In this document: piece by piece, positions 21,854 to 33,180 of the stretch
How the letters are laid out: every line of letters starts with the position of its first letter
How positions within the stretch are numbered: position 1 is the stretch's first letter
NCBI GenBank assembly: GCA_028583605.1
Contig: CM053327.1
Location: forward strand, 4,339,316-4,403,315
Reading direction: 5' to 3'
From: Dastarcus helophoroides
Taxonomy: Eukaryota > Arthropoda > Insecta > Coleoptera > Bothrideridae
DNA: 64,000 nt
Notes under the pieces: generated by a model
Told to the model about the DNA's origin: nothing
The model's input: only the letters and a program-made list of their open reading frames with translations
Databases searched by the model: none
Position numbers and translations under genes: made by a program

Positions 21854-24423
21854 CTGCACACCAAGAAGACTATAATAAGGAGGGGGAAAACTTGTATGGA
21901 AGGGGTAAGCTCCAAAACGTGTTGCAATGATTAGGTGGTGGGATTGGAAATTGTGCAAAGCTTCTCTGCGGATCTCCTTGCCTTATTTACATTTTTGATC
22001 TGTCAACTTTGGAGGTAAATTGAATGAAATTAATCTTACCTGGAGATTGGAATTTTCGAATCTCGTAAAAAAGAAAATTATAACGAAACGATCAGTAGCT
22101 GTATGTCATATAGCAGCAGCTGTTTATTTATAGAGAAGCGGACAGTGGTACACTTCGTTGGTAGGCGAGACCTTTGTTATTGGAAAGAGGAAGTTAAAAC
22201 TTGATAAATTAGAAATTTTAAGTATACTAGAGGCAATATAAAGGATTTTAAGAATAAGTAAAAGATGCTTTAAACTTTTGTTCAACTTAATTGAAGCCAG
22301 AGAAAAATATTTTACAATTATATGGAGTTTCAACAGGTGATGAATTAATAACAGCTCCAACATTTCTGGAGACAGAATTTTAATGCAGCCCTATCATGTT
22401 GCTAAATAAACTATTTCTATTCATACAAGTAGCATGTAAAGTTGTCTATAAGACAAAGGTGAATTTGTTTCAATACATTTTAATTTTAAAAGTTAATTCA
22501 ATATTTGTATAGGTACTTCGAACACTAGCAAAATGACTCGATACTTCTAAGGAATGATAGAAAACATGAAGTTCAAGAAAAAAACCATATTTTTATTGAA
22601 AAAGATAGGAATATTCATGAAGAATTTACATTTAAGTATAAATCGGCTTAAGAAGCATCAAATTGTCCAAGATGATGTACTTCAAGTGCCTCAAAGGCTG
22701 AACTATCAGTTAATGGGATAGGAGCAGTTCTTTGACAGGAGAATATTAAAATAAATAAATTTAACAAAATAACATTTTATCAAAGACATATTATCTTGTT
22801 TTTTATTGTATAAAACCAATATAAATATAATCAATTATATTCTAGCCATTTTAATAATGTTTAGACAAAAATTCAAAGATCATCTGGATCATCCATTGCA
22901 ATGAATATTATGTTCACTATAGAACAATTAAAGCTATTCACCCCTCTGAATTGCTCATTTCTTATAATCCGCTTGCATTGAAACTGGAAAAAAAATGAAA
23001 AAATGTAAATGTAGTGTTTATTAGAAGTCTTTATTTCTTACTTTCTAATAGTAATAGGTTTAAAGTAATTCCATGATGTTTGCTAACATGTTAATATAAC
23101 GAGACTGAACTTTTCTCTGAAATAAGCATCAAATGTATCTTCAAAGTCCATATTTTGAAATTCATTCTTTCATTAGGCTATCCCAGAGAAGGGGCACATA
23201 ACTAAGAAAAGAAATGGATTAATTAAGAAATGAATAAATAACGAGTTAGTTTTTTTACTAATGTTTTAGTACAGGATCACTGTTTTCCAAAAATAAAAAA
23301 AAATACAATAAATCAGAGAACTACAAAATATTACCCTCACTTCCTCCACTTAATTGACTTTTCTTTTTATATTTCATTAAAATACTAACTTGGTAACCCA
23401 GTTTTTCTTCTTAACATATTCAACAATGAAATTGTCGGAATAGTCTAAGTCATTAGTGATATTTCTCGTACATTAGGCTTTTTATTTATAAAACGGATTT
23501 TGGTCATTGTTATACGTCGAATAGCTTTCATATTCATAAATACTAACATATGTGATGATAATTCACCCTACCATTATTTTGTCTTAAATAGTTTTGAATT
23601 ACGCAAAATTAAAGCGACAGCGAAATCATTTTGATAAAATTTCTCCAAATGACAAGACATAAACATCAAAACATAACCTACAAAGGGATTTGTCATAAAT
23701 GTCTGGTTACTTTTGAATGTGGACTTGTCCCCAGGATGCGCAGTATCTCATAGCGCAATAGATAGCCACGCCTAACACATACACTGAACCAAAAGTGAGC
23801 ATAAATACAATGAAAAAGTTCGTAGCGCAGATGAAATGTTTCGTTAAAATTGGTCCTACGTAAAGGTTCATTGGGCTAACGAAACTTAGTTCGTCACTTA
23901 ATGTAATGAAATTTCAACGAAGTCCGTTCATGTTTTAATGTCATATATTTGTTAATTCAATAATCATTCGTTATTCATTTTATGAATACAATTCGTAATC
24001 TTTATGAATTGTAATAATTGGTTGAATGAACAGAAGCATTGATGCAATGAATCTTATTCGTTGGTACAACGATTATTAGATATTTCTATTACCATAATGT
24101 TCATTGTTTTTATGAATTTTGATAATTGCTGGAATAAATAAGGTTGTCATTATAACAAATTTTATTGAAAAATAATAGTATACAAAATTTTATTAATATA
24201 ACAATGTTAAATCATCAATTTGTCCTCATGTGCAACATGTAAAGAGTTGAATCTGGAGATTTTTCTATTTTAGATTGTGATTCCTCGATGTATGTAGATG
24301 TTTCACAAGAAGTAAACAATAATTCTCGCTAATCTTTGATGCTTCTTTCCAGTGGCGGCTGGTGCTAATAAAATTTGGGGGTTGCAAAGAGACATTTGGA
24401 AAAATGTGCCGAAACTGGAAATT

Positions 24424-24760
24424 TTAAATTAAGCTGGAGGAATTAAGAAATATTTTGTTTTCATTTTCGCAAAAAAACAGAAAGAAAAAGAAGAGGAAGT
24501 CCATCTTTGGCATCTTTTGCCATCTTTTGCCATCTTTGGAACTTTTCTTTGAAGACATCGTTAATGCGGACAATCTTTCCTGGCATAATGTATTTTTTAA
24601 AGAGTTTATTCTTTCCAAACTGGACAAGCACCATTCTGCTTCAGCGAAAGTCATTGGGATAGTTATCAGGATTTTTAAAAGATTTAAAGTTTCACTAAGC
24701 TCACTATTTTCTGAAATAATGTTATAGAGTACAAGTAAACCAAAAGCCGATTTAAACTTT
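24424..24760 (-). pseudogene. hAT transposase C-terminal relic
   Basis: Reading on the minus strand gives NIISENSELSETLNLLK, then MTFAEAEWCLSSLERINSLK and a Lys-rich tail with a poly-Phe run. The block P-M-T-x-x-x-(A/S)-E-x-C-(F/L)-S-x-L-x-R-I-K/N is the hAT dimerisation domain and corresponds to TPESERCFSTLKRIKS in the 38-41 kb element. The zinc finger and most of the catalytic core are missing or unreadable; the region upstream to ~25180 holds scattered matches only. Confidence 0.75.
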
Positions 24761-25287
24761 TCTGTTTCATAAATTAGGGTTAGTTTAGTTCTTAGTTTTT
24801 GTAAATTAAAAAATGGATGAACCTTGACGGTTTCTTTAAAATTCTTTTTAGGAAAAGTGATTCTATGTTGGTTAAACTTTTCAGAAAAAAATAAGGTTGC
24901 TGCAATTAAAAGGCCAGTGAAGCTGAATCGTTTTTTAGCTTAGCAGATAACAATGTCGCATAGGTACTTCTTTAACTTCGCGAACTACTTCTGCTAAAGC
25001 TTTTTACAAAACACCGTCTGCACAATATTTAAGTCTGGAATAGGTCATCCACGTCGCTTAATTTCCAGTTTTTTCGACACAGATCGGTTACAGAATGGCT
25101 GTGCAATTAAACTTTGCACTGAATCCATTTTTATTTGTGTTTCAAGACTCGGAACATTGCCCGATGATAGATTATAATAGTGAATCGATATTTGGTTTGC
25201 ACCCACAAGTGCAACCTAATGCTTGCTTATGGGCAAGTATTTTAAGCGAACAAAATATGAGTTAAGGCGCAGGTGCATATGTGTAAA

Positions 25288-25319
25288 GCAAAGTTTGCAG
25301 TCTGGCCTGCAAACTTTGC
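25288..25319. repeat. Perfect 13-bp hairpin inside the hAT
   Basis: GCAAAGTTTGCAG and its exact complement flank the 6-base loop TCTGGC. The same word family (GCAAACCTGCAAACC) recurs near the element's right end, suggesting subterminal repeats. Confidence 0.85.
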
Positions 25320-26682
25320 AAACCGTGGACCCAATATGTCATCAAACGCTTACGAATCGACGGAATCCGCAATATTCAGCAGTATGGTTGGTAGCGATAA
25401 ACCTGTTATCAATAAATAAAATAAACAACATAAATAACAATTTACTTTCTTTTTTATCCCAGCGATTTTTTGGAGGTTGCGCAAACCTGCAAACCTTAGC
25501 ACCAGCCGCCACTGCTTCTTTCATTATTTGCTTCCTTTTTCATTATCAAATTCGTTTTTACGGAGTATCGATGCATTGTTCACGTCCATCTGTTCGTATG
25601 TGTACCTACCAAACATAGTTCAATAATATTGTTGCAGAATTACCTTAAAATATTAAAACCAAGTAGGTAACTAATACTTACTTTTAGAAATATTTTCCTT
25701 GGTTTTGACCTACTCCAATGAAACCTTGATATTTTTTTCACATGATGAAATTATCCAGAAAAATAAGTATGTCGTTTATTATGTTGTTCCAAGTATTTAT
25801 CCATTTGTGTGATCGTGAACAACATTATTCAATCTGTAAGGAAGAGAAAATAAAGAAAGTGCTAGATTTATTTAAACCATACGTACCATCATGTCAGGAT
25901 TTACTAAAAGCGCCATTTTTCCGCTGGTGTTTTGCTTCTAAATGATTTTGAATATGGTTAAGTGAAATTGCACCTTATAATAACTGTAACAGAAATAATT
26001 GAACTAGGCAAAACTTTATATTTAATAATAATAGTTACCTTTTCCTTTCTAAACATTTAGTAAATATTTCACAGAAAGCCCTCACTGTATCGTTTCGTTC
26101 ATCTGCAAACAACTGAACCAAACTGAGTTCTTATTTTGCAGGTAGTGGACGAAATGATAATGGCAAGATGGCAAGCACATGTACTTTCTCATTATAAGTT
26201 AACAAATCCTGGGTTCAATTGATTCTTTCGTTATTGCAACGTATGATTTTCAATAATTTATGTTTTTTGTTCGTTACGACAATGAATCATAAAACATTAA
26301 ACTAGAAACAGATTATCACACAATACTTTACTACGTTATTACAATGAACAAATTTTATAAAACTGTTCGTAAACTGGTAGTGAACGTAATTCTTTTATCC
26401 AATAAAATAGTTCATTGGATTTATGAAAATTTTGTTGTTAAAATAAATCTTTTACATCCATCCATTCATTAGTACAATGAATGGTAATTTATTTTGATAA
26501 TGAACTCCATCATAAAATTTCATGAAAAAAATCATTGTCTCGATAAAATCTTGTCAAAAACCACTTGTTATTGATATTATAAACAGTATTTTTTTCAGTG
26601 TATCCACGGAATTTGTCTCTTATTTTTATACAGCGAAGCATATGAAGTTTTCCTTCCTTATTATAGTCTTCTTGCTGCGCAC

Positions 26683-27510
26683 TTTACAATACTATGGCTG
26701 ATAGCAGAAAATATCCCAACGAGTTTTTAGCAGAGTTTATAAGTCGTTGACGCCTTTTAGTTGCCGTCTTTTGATTAATCTTTTTATTTCTTTATTATAA
26801 AAACACACGCCATTGCTAACAAATATAACTCACTGTCACTCACCGTCGACATGTCAAACAACAAAATGACATAAAGCTAATCTTCGACATTATGTCCTTC
26901 ACCAGGTCGCTATTTCGTTTACCTAATTGTTCCTTCAGCATAACTACATGTCTGATAGATGGTTATCAGGTGGTTTTAGTTGCAAATTGCTTCTCTATCA
27001 GTAGGTTTTAGTTCTAAAATTACTTGTCTGTAAGTTGGTTTTAATTGTACAATTATACTTATCTAACAAAGATTAACAAAGATTTAACGTTACTTCCGGT
27101 TCAAAACTCTCCGAATATATCTACTTCACATTTTGTTTAGCCTATATTAGAGGGTATTAAACTGTTGACATTTATCTTCATAACCTGCTAAGCTACTTTC
27201 TCGTCAATCTTTAAATTTTTATGATATTTGTTTACGTACTTAGAGCTCCGTTACTATTCATCTTTTCAAAAAATGTATAATTACTTTTTAATAAATTCCT
27301 TCACCTTTCATAAAAACGTAAAATTTAAAAGGTGTTTTATTTAAATAAGTAATTTTGTGATAAAACTCAAAAATGCGATGTTCAATTGTTTCTTTGGACC
27401 CACCATAATAATCACGTTTAAAAAATACACGGCTTCACTAACTTAACTAAAGTTGTATCTTTAATAATAAAATAAAGTTAGCAATAGTACCGAGTTCATT
27501 CTGAACACCC
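26683..27510. other. No gene; short degenerate tandem at 26960-27060
   Basis: Three ~34-bp units around GGTTTTAGTT-x-AAATT-x-CTT-x-TCTxT are discernible. Otherwise the sequence is AT-rich without recognisable features. The phrase ACACCCTGTATAC near 27505 marks the boundary of the next dispersed repeat. Confidence 0.4.
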
Positions 27511-27700
27511 TGTATACAGCAAATTTAATCACGACTTTTTAAAAGAAATATTTTTTGTGTTACTTCATATTTTTTGGTTGCACAAAAAATGTTGTCTGTG
27601 CCTTATCCGCGAGACATAGCATAGTGCCCCCTGGTAGAATATTTCTCTCGATAGGCTAAAGAGTTACTTTACCGCCTAGATACACAAATAGCTATTTATA
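27511..27700 (+). repeat. Dispersed repeat, family C
   Basis: Colinear with 50097-50290. Shared are GCAAATTTAATCACG, CATATTTTTTGGTTGCAC, ATATTTCTC and a TAACTATTTAT-type end. Confidence 0.75.
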
Positions 27701-27910
27701 ACAAATACAAAATAATTTTTCATAACTCATAAACTACATTAACCATAAATATATACCGAAACCTCGCCCAAAAATATCAAACATTTGTCCAAGCATGAGG
27801 GAATCTTCAACATCTACTTTTTTTTTGGTGAAACAGACTAGTCCTTGGTTATGTTCTAAAATTTAATTACAAATCTTGTCCCCTGATAGCTTGGCTATCG
27901 AAACGAGTTA

Positions 27911-29289
27911 GGCCTAGCGCTGATATGCAATTTTCAGTTGCGCAACTGTTTGGTTTCAAGAGTGACTGCTATGGGTTTATATGGTAGCGCGCTCACATGC
28001 AACTAAAAGTTGCTGCAACTAAACAGTTTGTGTTTTGTCACAAACCAAACGATTGCGAAACTACCTGCAGCTGTTTTGTATCACATTGACTTAAATGCAC
28101 TGGCGCTGACTTGCAACTGAAACCAGGCAATTTGTAGCATATGATCATCGTAGAAGACAAAGGGTGTAATTTAATTTTTATTGTAGATTTTTAAATTTGT
28201 AACATTATTAACTTATATTAGGGTTTAATGTAATTTCTTGTGTAGAACTATTAAACTTGTTACTTGTTACATCAATTGGTTCCGGTAACAATTCTGAAGT
28301 ACTTGTTATGTATAAGTTTATAACCCTTGATTTTTGTTCCATTGCCACAATTCTCGTAATTCGAGGCGAGGGTAATTTTGATTACAAGAAAGAGAGTTAG
28401 GTTGTAAAAATTCTACAGTTAGGTGACTAGACATAATGAACCATATCGCGCCTTTTCCCTTTTAGTGCCTAGAAGTTAATCATTACCAATATTGGTGTTT
28501 TCTTTTTCTGTATCTGCAGGAGAAAAAAGGAACTTCAATATTTCTTAACGTGTACTTGTGATCACTACGGTATCCAATTTTTTGCATTAAACGCAGTACA
28601 TTACTTGTGTAGCCATTATTTTAGATTAGAGTAGTTGATGTAAACAGTTTAATTCGAATTACTTGACAAATCGATATGTTTTCTACAGAACCGCACGGTA
28701 AGAAATAATTTTTATACATATTTAATTTATAAGCTCTCAATCACATAAAATGAAGTGCTACACAATCGCTGTGCCGCGCCACATTAGTGGACAATTAATT
28801 TTTTAGTTACCCTATTAATTAAAAATTTTCCCAACTAAAAAAAGATTTTTTTGACTTTAAACTTCAATTATAAAATATAAAACTTGAACTTTTGTACTCA
28901 AATTATTATTCAATATTCATCCTATTACAGTTCGAAAAATGTTTTAGACCACATCACGAAAATAAACAATTAAAATCATTAATTATTTTCTGAATGACTG
29001 ACTACGCAAGCAAATCTTCGTGCAATTTATAAAATTGCCTTTTTATTAAATGCTGGCTTTAAGGTGATGTATCCAATATCGCTTCCTAGGCTTTCTTTTT
29101 TTCCTCTACTTAACTCGAAAGCACATACAGTAGCTAATTCGAAGACGTCCATATTGAAACTAAAAAGTTTCAGTTGCATGTGGGCTCGCCTGCCTGTGAC
29201 CAAACTGTTTGGTTGCGTAAGTGAGCGCGGTTTACTAGAAAACGAACCAAACAGTTGCGAAACTGAAAATTGCATGTCAGCGCTAGGCC
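27911..29289. mobile_element. Harbinger/PIF-like element with TTA duplication
   Basis: It starts GGCCTAGCGCTGATATGCAA and ends with the near-perfect inverse. TTA sits at 27908-27910 and 29290-29292. GGCC-type ends plus a 3-bp TTA TSD are typical of PIF/Harbinger and Tourist-like elements. The terminal inverted repeat runs ~45 bp (to CAACTGTTTGG) at high identity. Further inside, GCAACT/CAAACAGTTT words recur as subterminal repeats. No transposase was recognised; the 82- and 118-codon ORFs cover repeat sequence. Confidence 0.85.
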
Positions 29290-29292
29290 TTA

Positions 29293-29365
29293 GAGCAACC
29301 TTTGTTATGTTTTCTAATCTGGCTTGGTTTAAGAGGACAAATTTGTATTTTAATTTTATAATATC
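29293..29365 (+). repeat. Dispersed repeat, family D
   Basis: The stretch GAGCAACCTTTGTT then TTTTxTAATCT and a GG-x-CAAGATTTGT-like end recurs at 33112-33180 and, diverged, at 63068-63130. It also adjoins the hammerhead-like fold at 30.6 kb in inverted orientation. The Harbinger-like element inserted at its edge. Confidence 0.65.
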
Positions 29366-30590
29366 TACTGTTATATATTTAATCTTAATATGTTATATAA
29401 GAATTAGATATTATGCATAATTTATTATATAACATACTATACGAATATGAACATTGGTGAATTTCATATAACAAGGTTTAAAAATACCAAAATAAAATTT
29501 CAACCTCAAATTAAAAAAATAGCAAGTCTCAAACTTCATTTTGCATCCATAATGCCTAGAGCGCTTCAAGCCCTAGGCGATTGCCTAGCTCTGTTATGGG
29601 GACTATTATGGCCCTAATATTTATTAACATTATTTATTACTGCCAACGCCCGATGTTTCACATCGGGAATTGGTAATAGTTAAACTCTAAACGTTTTACC
29701 CAGCGGAAGTTTTATCTTTAAACGATTTAATTTAATCATTTGGAAGAATGATATTGAACCCTTGCATCTGTTTAATATTTCAATCGATACCAATAATCTT
29801 GTTTCTCTTGCGCAGAGTAATAAATTGTTTAATAGCTAGCTTTGATCATTATGATCTGCTAAAAATAGCTTTCAATAAAGTTGACGAACTTCTGTAAAAG
29901 GTCTGCGTTTTTATAAGAAGGACCAAAATGAGAAATAGTTTTCCTTTTTGCTAAGTCAAAAAATACAAAGATTTACTCTAATGCCTTTTGCAAAAGTGTT
30001 TTCCTGAGCACATTAAAAAACGTGCTAAAGAAGTGTATATTCTGTATATGTGAAATATTGACTAGAGATTTTTCTAAACTTACCTTAATTGCTATATCAC
30101 CTAGAAATCACAGAGAAAACAATTCAGTTTTATTGAAATGCAAATATTGTAATCAATAGTATGAGAATTTCTGGAAAAATATTATTTAAAACCTACTACA
30201 TAAGTGTCATTAATTTTAGGATATCCCAAGAAAAGAACCCAGCCTACTAGTATTAATTTTTGTCTTCTAAATAACAAAATAAAAAAAAAAATTAAAACCG
30301 ACAGAACGGCTGCGAACAAATTTATGTTTAAGATTTATAACATCGTATTATCTTTTGTGGTACGTGGGCCACATTTACTGTATTGTTCATCTGAAGTGAT
30401 CTAAAACATCGAAATAGAGGACTATGTGTATTGTTTTTAATTCACACAATTTTCAACAAATTACTATGTGAACTGGACTTTGTAATTTCTCACGAAATGG
30501 TATGTAATTATCTACAAAGTAGAAAATGTGTCACTATGCTTTTTTTTATTTACATTATCAGAGATTTGCAATTGAGTCTGTTACATAACA
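29366..30590. other. No gene seen
   Basis: AT-rich. A small hairpin (CCCGATG-TTTCA-CATCGGG) lies at 29649-29667. No coding motif or TE terminus was recognised. Confidence 0.45.
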
Positions 30591-30603
30591 TGTAATAAGG
30601 TTG

Positions 30604-30644
30604 CTCTGACGCGTTTTGATAGCGAAGCTATCATCTTCAGAGAG
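30604..30644 (-). ncRNA. Hammerhead-like fold, probably inactive (copy 4)
   Basis: On the minus strand: CTCT (stem I), CTGAAGA, an extra T, a 6-bp stem GATAGC/GCTATC, AAAA where GAAA is canonical, CGCGTC, then AGAG (stem I partner). ACGCGT is palindromic, like the stem III of dimeric hammerheads. The extra base and the lost G of GAAA argue against cleavage. Confidence 0.4.
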
Positions 30645-30797
30645 ATACTCACACCTAATCCTAAAAATAGTCCTTGTATACTAAAAATATTCACTTCGTG
30701 CGGGATCTACCGCATCCGAACGCGCAAGTGTTAAGAGTAATAAATAGGAATTCTATGTTAAATTCATGTGAAAGTTTAGCCACCCATAAGGCTGAAG

Positions 30798-32872
30798 CAA
30801 GAAGAGTATAATAAGGAGGGAAAACTTGTATGGAAGGGGTAGGCCCAAAAACGTGGTGCAATGATTAGGTGGTGGGATCGGAAATTGTGCAAAGCGCCTC
30901 TGCGCATCTCCTTGCTAGTGCTAATCGGTGGTACCAACTTGCTAATGTTTTTATTTACATTTTAGATCTGTCAACTTTCGAGGTTAATTGAATGAAATTA
31001 ATTTTTCTTGGAGATTGGAATCTCGTAAAAATGAAAATTATAAAGAAACGATCACTAGCTGTATATCATATAGCAGCAGCTGTTTATTCATAGAGAAGCG
31101 GACAGTGATTCACTTCGTTGGTAGGCGAGACCTTTGTTATTGAGAAGAGGAAGTTAAAACTTGATAAATTAGAAATTCTAAGTATTAGAGGCAATATAAA
31201 GGATTTTAAGAATGAGTAAAAGATGCTTTAAACTTTTGTTCAATTTAATTGAAGCCAAAGGGAAATATTCTACAATTATATGGAGTTTCAACAGATGATG
31301 AATTAATAACAGCTCCGACATTTCTGGAGACAGAATTTTAATGCAGCCCTATCATGTTGCTGAATAAAATATTTCTATTCATACAAGTAGCATGTGAAGT
31401 TGTCTACAAGACAAAGGTGAATTTGCTTCAATTCATTTTAATTTTAAAAGTTAATTCAATATTTGTATAGGTACTTCGAACACTAGCAAAATGACTCGAT
31501 ACTTCTAAAGAATGATAGAAAATATGAAGTTCAAGAAAAAAAAACATATTTTTGTTGAAAAAGGTAGGAATATTCATGAAGAATTTACATTTAAGTATAA
31601 ATCGGCTCAAGAAGCATCAAATTGTCCAAGATGATGTACTTCAAGTGCTTGAAGGGCTGAACTATTATGTTAATGGATGGGAGCAGTTCCTTTACAGAAA
31701 GATATAAAAATAAATAAATTAAACAAAATAACATTTTATCCTAGACATATTATCTTGTTTTTTATTATATAAAACCAATATATGCAGTTATATTCTAGGC
31801 ATTTTAATAATGTTTAGACAAATATTCAAAGATCATCTCGATCATCCATTGCAATAAATATTATGTTCACTATAAAACAATTAAGGCAGCTATTCACCCC
31901 TTTGAATTGCTCATTTCTTATAATTCGCTTGCATTTAAACTGAAAAAAAAAAAAATGTAAATGTAATGTTTATTAGAAGTCACAATTTCTTACTTTCTAA
32001 AAGTAATTCCATGATGTTTGCTAACATGTTAATTTAATGAGAGTGAACTTTTCTCTGAAATAAGCATCACATTTATCCCCAAAGTCCATATTTTGAAGCT
32101 TGTTCTTCCACTAGGCTATTCCAGAGAAAGGGCACATCACTAATAAATAAAAAAGGATTAATTAAGAAATGAATAAATAACGAGTTAATGTTTTCACTTC
32201 TTGAGATTAAAGTCCTAATGTTATAGTACAGGATCACTATTTTACAAAAATAAAAAAAAATACAATCTATCAGAGAACTACAAAATATTACCTTCACTTC
32301 CTCCACTTGTTTGGCTTTTCTTTTTATATTTGATTCTAATACTAATTTGGTAACCCATTTTATCTTAACATATTCACCAATGAAATTGTCGGGATAGTCT
32401 AAGTCATTAGTGATATTTCTCGAACATTAGGCTTTTTATTTATAAAAACGGATTTTGGTCATTGTTTTACGTCGAATAGCTTTCATATCCTTGAATAATA
32501 CGTGTGAATTCTCCTGCAGCAATGTCACCTACAAAATGAAGGTATTTTATATTCATAAATACGAACGTATGTGATGATAACTCACCTTACCTTTATTTTG
32601 TCTTAAATATTTTTGAATTACGGAAAATTAAAGCGACAGCGAAATCATTTTGATATAATTTTCTCCCAAGGACAAGACATAAACATCAAAACATAACCTA
32701 CAAAGGGATCTGTCATAAATGTTGGTTACTTTTGAATGTGGATTTGTCCCCAGGATGCGCAGTATCTCATAGCGCAATAGATAGCCAGGCCTAACACATA
32801 TCCACGGAATTTGACTCTTACTTTTATACAGCGAAGCATATGAAGTTTACCCTTCTTATTATAGTCTTCTTG
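30798..32872. mobile_element. P-like non-autonomous element, copy 2 (intact ends)
   Basis: It starts CAAGAAGAGTATAATAAGGA and ends TTATTATAGTCTTCTTG, with a perfect 8-bp duplication GGCTGAAG at 30790-30797 and 32873-32880. It is 2075 bp and aligns along its length with copy 1 at high identity, differing by substitutions and small indels (for example extra sequence at about 30915-30955 and 32490-32540). No transposase was recognised, so it was probably mobilised in trans. Confidence 0.87.
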
Positions 32873-33111
32873 GGCTGAAGACAACCTTATGAATAGTTGC
32901 GCTTGGCCTTTAGGTCACTCATCTCTGTTAAAAATAGTTAAGGTTGATAGGTAAGGAATTGTGACACTGCGACGTTTATGATTAGATGCGCATGCGCACT
33001 CCGATGCGGTCGATCATGCACGAAGTGAATATTCTTAGAACATAAGGGTTAATTTTAGGATTAGGTGTTAGTATCTCTCTGAAAATGGTAGTTTGGATAT
33101 CAAAACGCGCT

Positions 33112-33180
33112 AGAGCAACCTTTGTTGTATTTTTTAATCTTGCTCGATTTCAGGGGCAAGATTTGTTTTTCAATTTTGAA
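33112..33180 (+). repeat. Dispersed repeat, family D
   Basis: CTAGAGCAACCTTTGTTGTA followed by TTTTTTAATCTTGCT and TTTCAGGGGCAAGATTTG matches 29293-29365. Confidence 0.65.

Larger units (their letters stand above)
24350..25514 (-). mobile_element. hAT element (ZMYM-type family), internally deleted
   Basis: The ends are CAGTGGCGGCTGGTGCTAA and its inverted match ...GCACCAGCCGCCACTG. A perfect 8-bp duplication CTTCTTTC lies at 24342-24349 and 25515-25522. The first 15 bases equal those of the element at 38246-41433, so both belong to one hAT family. Only remnants of transposase remain, on the minus strand. Confidence 0.92.
23782..26600. mobile_element. TA-flanked element inserted into P-like copy 1
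   Basis: Copy 2 of the P-like element reads straight through CACATATCCACGG, whereas copy 1 is interrupted between TA (23780-23781) and TA (26601-26602). The insert starts CACTGAA and ends TTCAGTG. This gives a clean empty-site comparison with a 2-bp TA duplication, as for mariner/Tc1-type elements. The interior is a degenerate mosaic of ATGAAT/ATTCATTG-like motifs with no ORF. Net length without its nested hAT is about 1.65 kb. Confidence 0.82.
21862..26674. mobile_element. P-like non-autonomous element, copy 1 (interrupted)
   Basis: It starts CAAGAAGACTATAATAAGGA and ends with the inverted copy TTATTATAGTCTTCTTG. The flanks are CTGCACAC (21854-21861) and CTGCGCAC (26675-26682), an 8-bp duplication with one mismatch. 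The terminus resembles the Drosophila P-element end (CATGATGAAATAACATAAGG), and P elements also make 8-bp TSDs, so the P superfamily is inferred. Without the 2.8-kb insertion at 23782-26600 it is about 2.0 kb and colinear with copy 2. No intact transposase was recognised in it. Confidence 0.82.
30596..33122. mobile_element. Foldback MITE split by P-like copy 2
   Basis: The arm 30596-30730 and the arm 32993-33122 are inverted repeats of ~130 bp, sharing GGTTGCTCT, CAGAGAGATACT, ACACCTAATCCTAAAA and ATATTCACTTCGTGC. Removing the P-like insertion leaves a ~0.44-kb palindromic element. The left arm contains a hammerhead-like fold. The outer boundary is family D sequence. Confidence 0.7.

Noticed and set aside
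25223..25618. 131-codon ORF
   Set aside because: It runs from inside the hAT element through its right terminus into the flank, so it is a chance frame.
29064..29420. 118-codon ORF
   Set aside because: It crosses the right end of the Harbinger-like element and its TSD, and is made of subterminal repeats.
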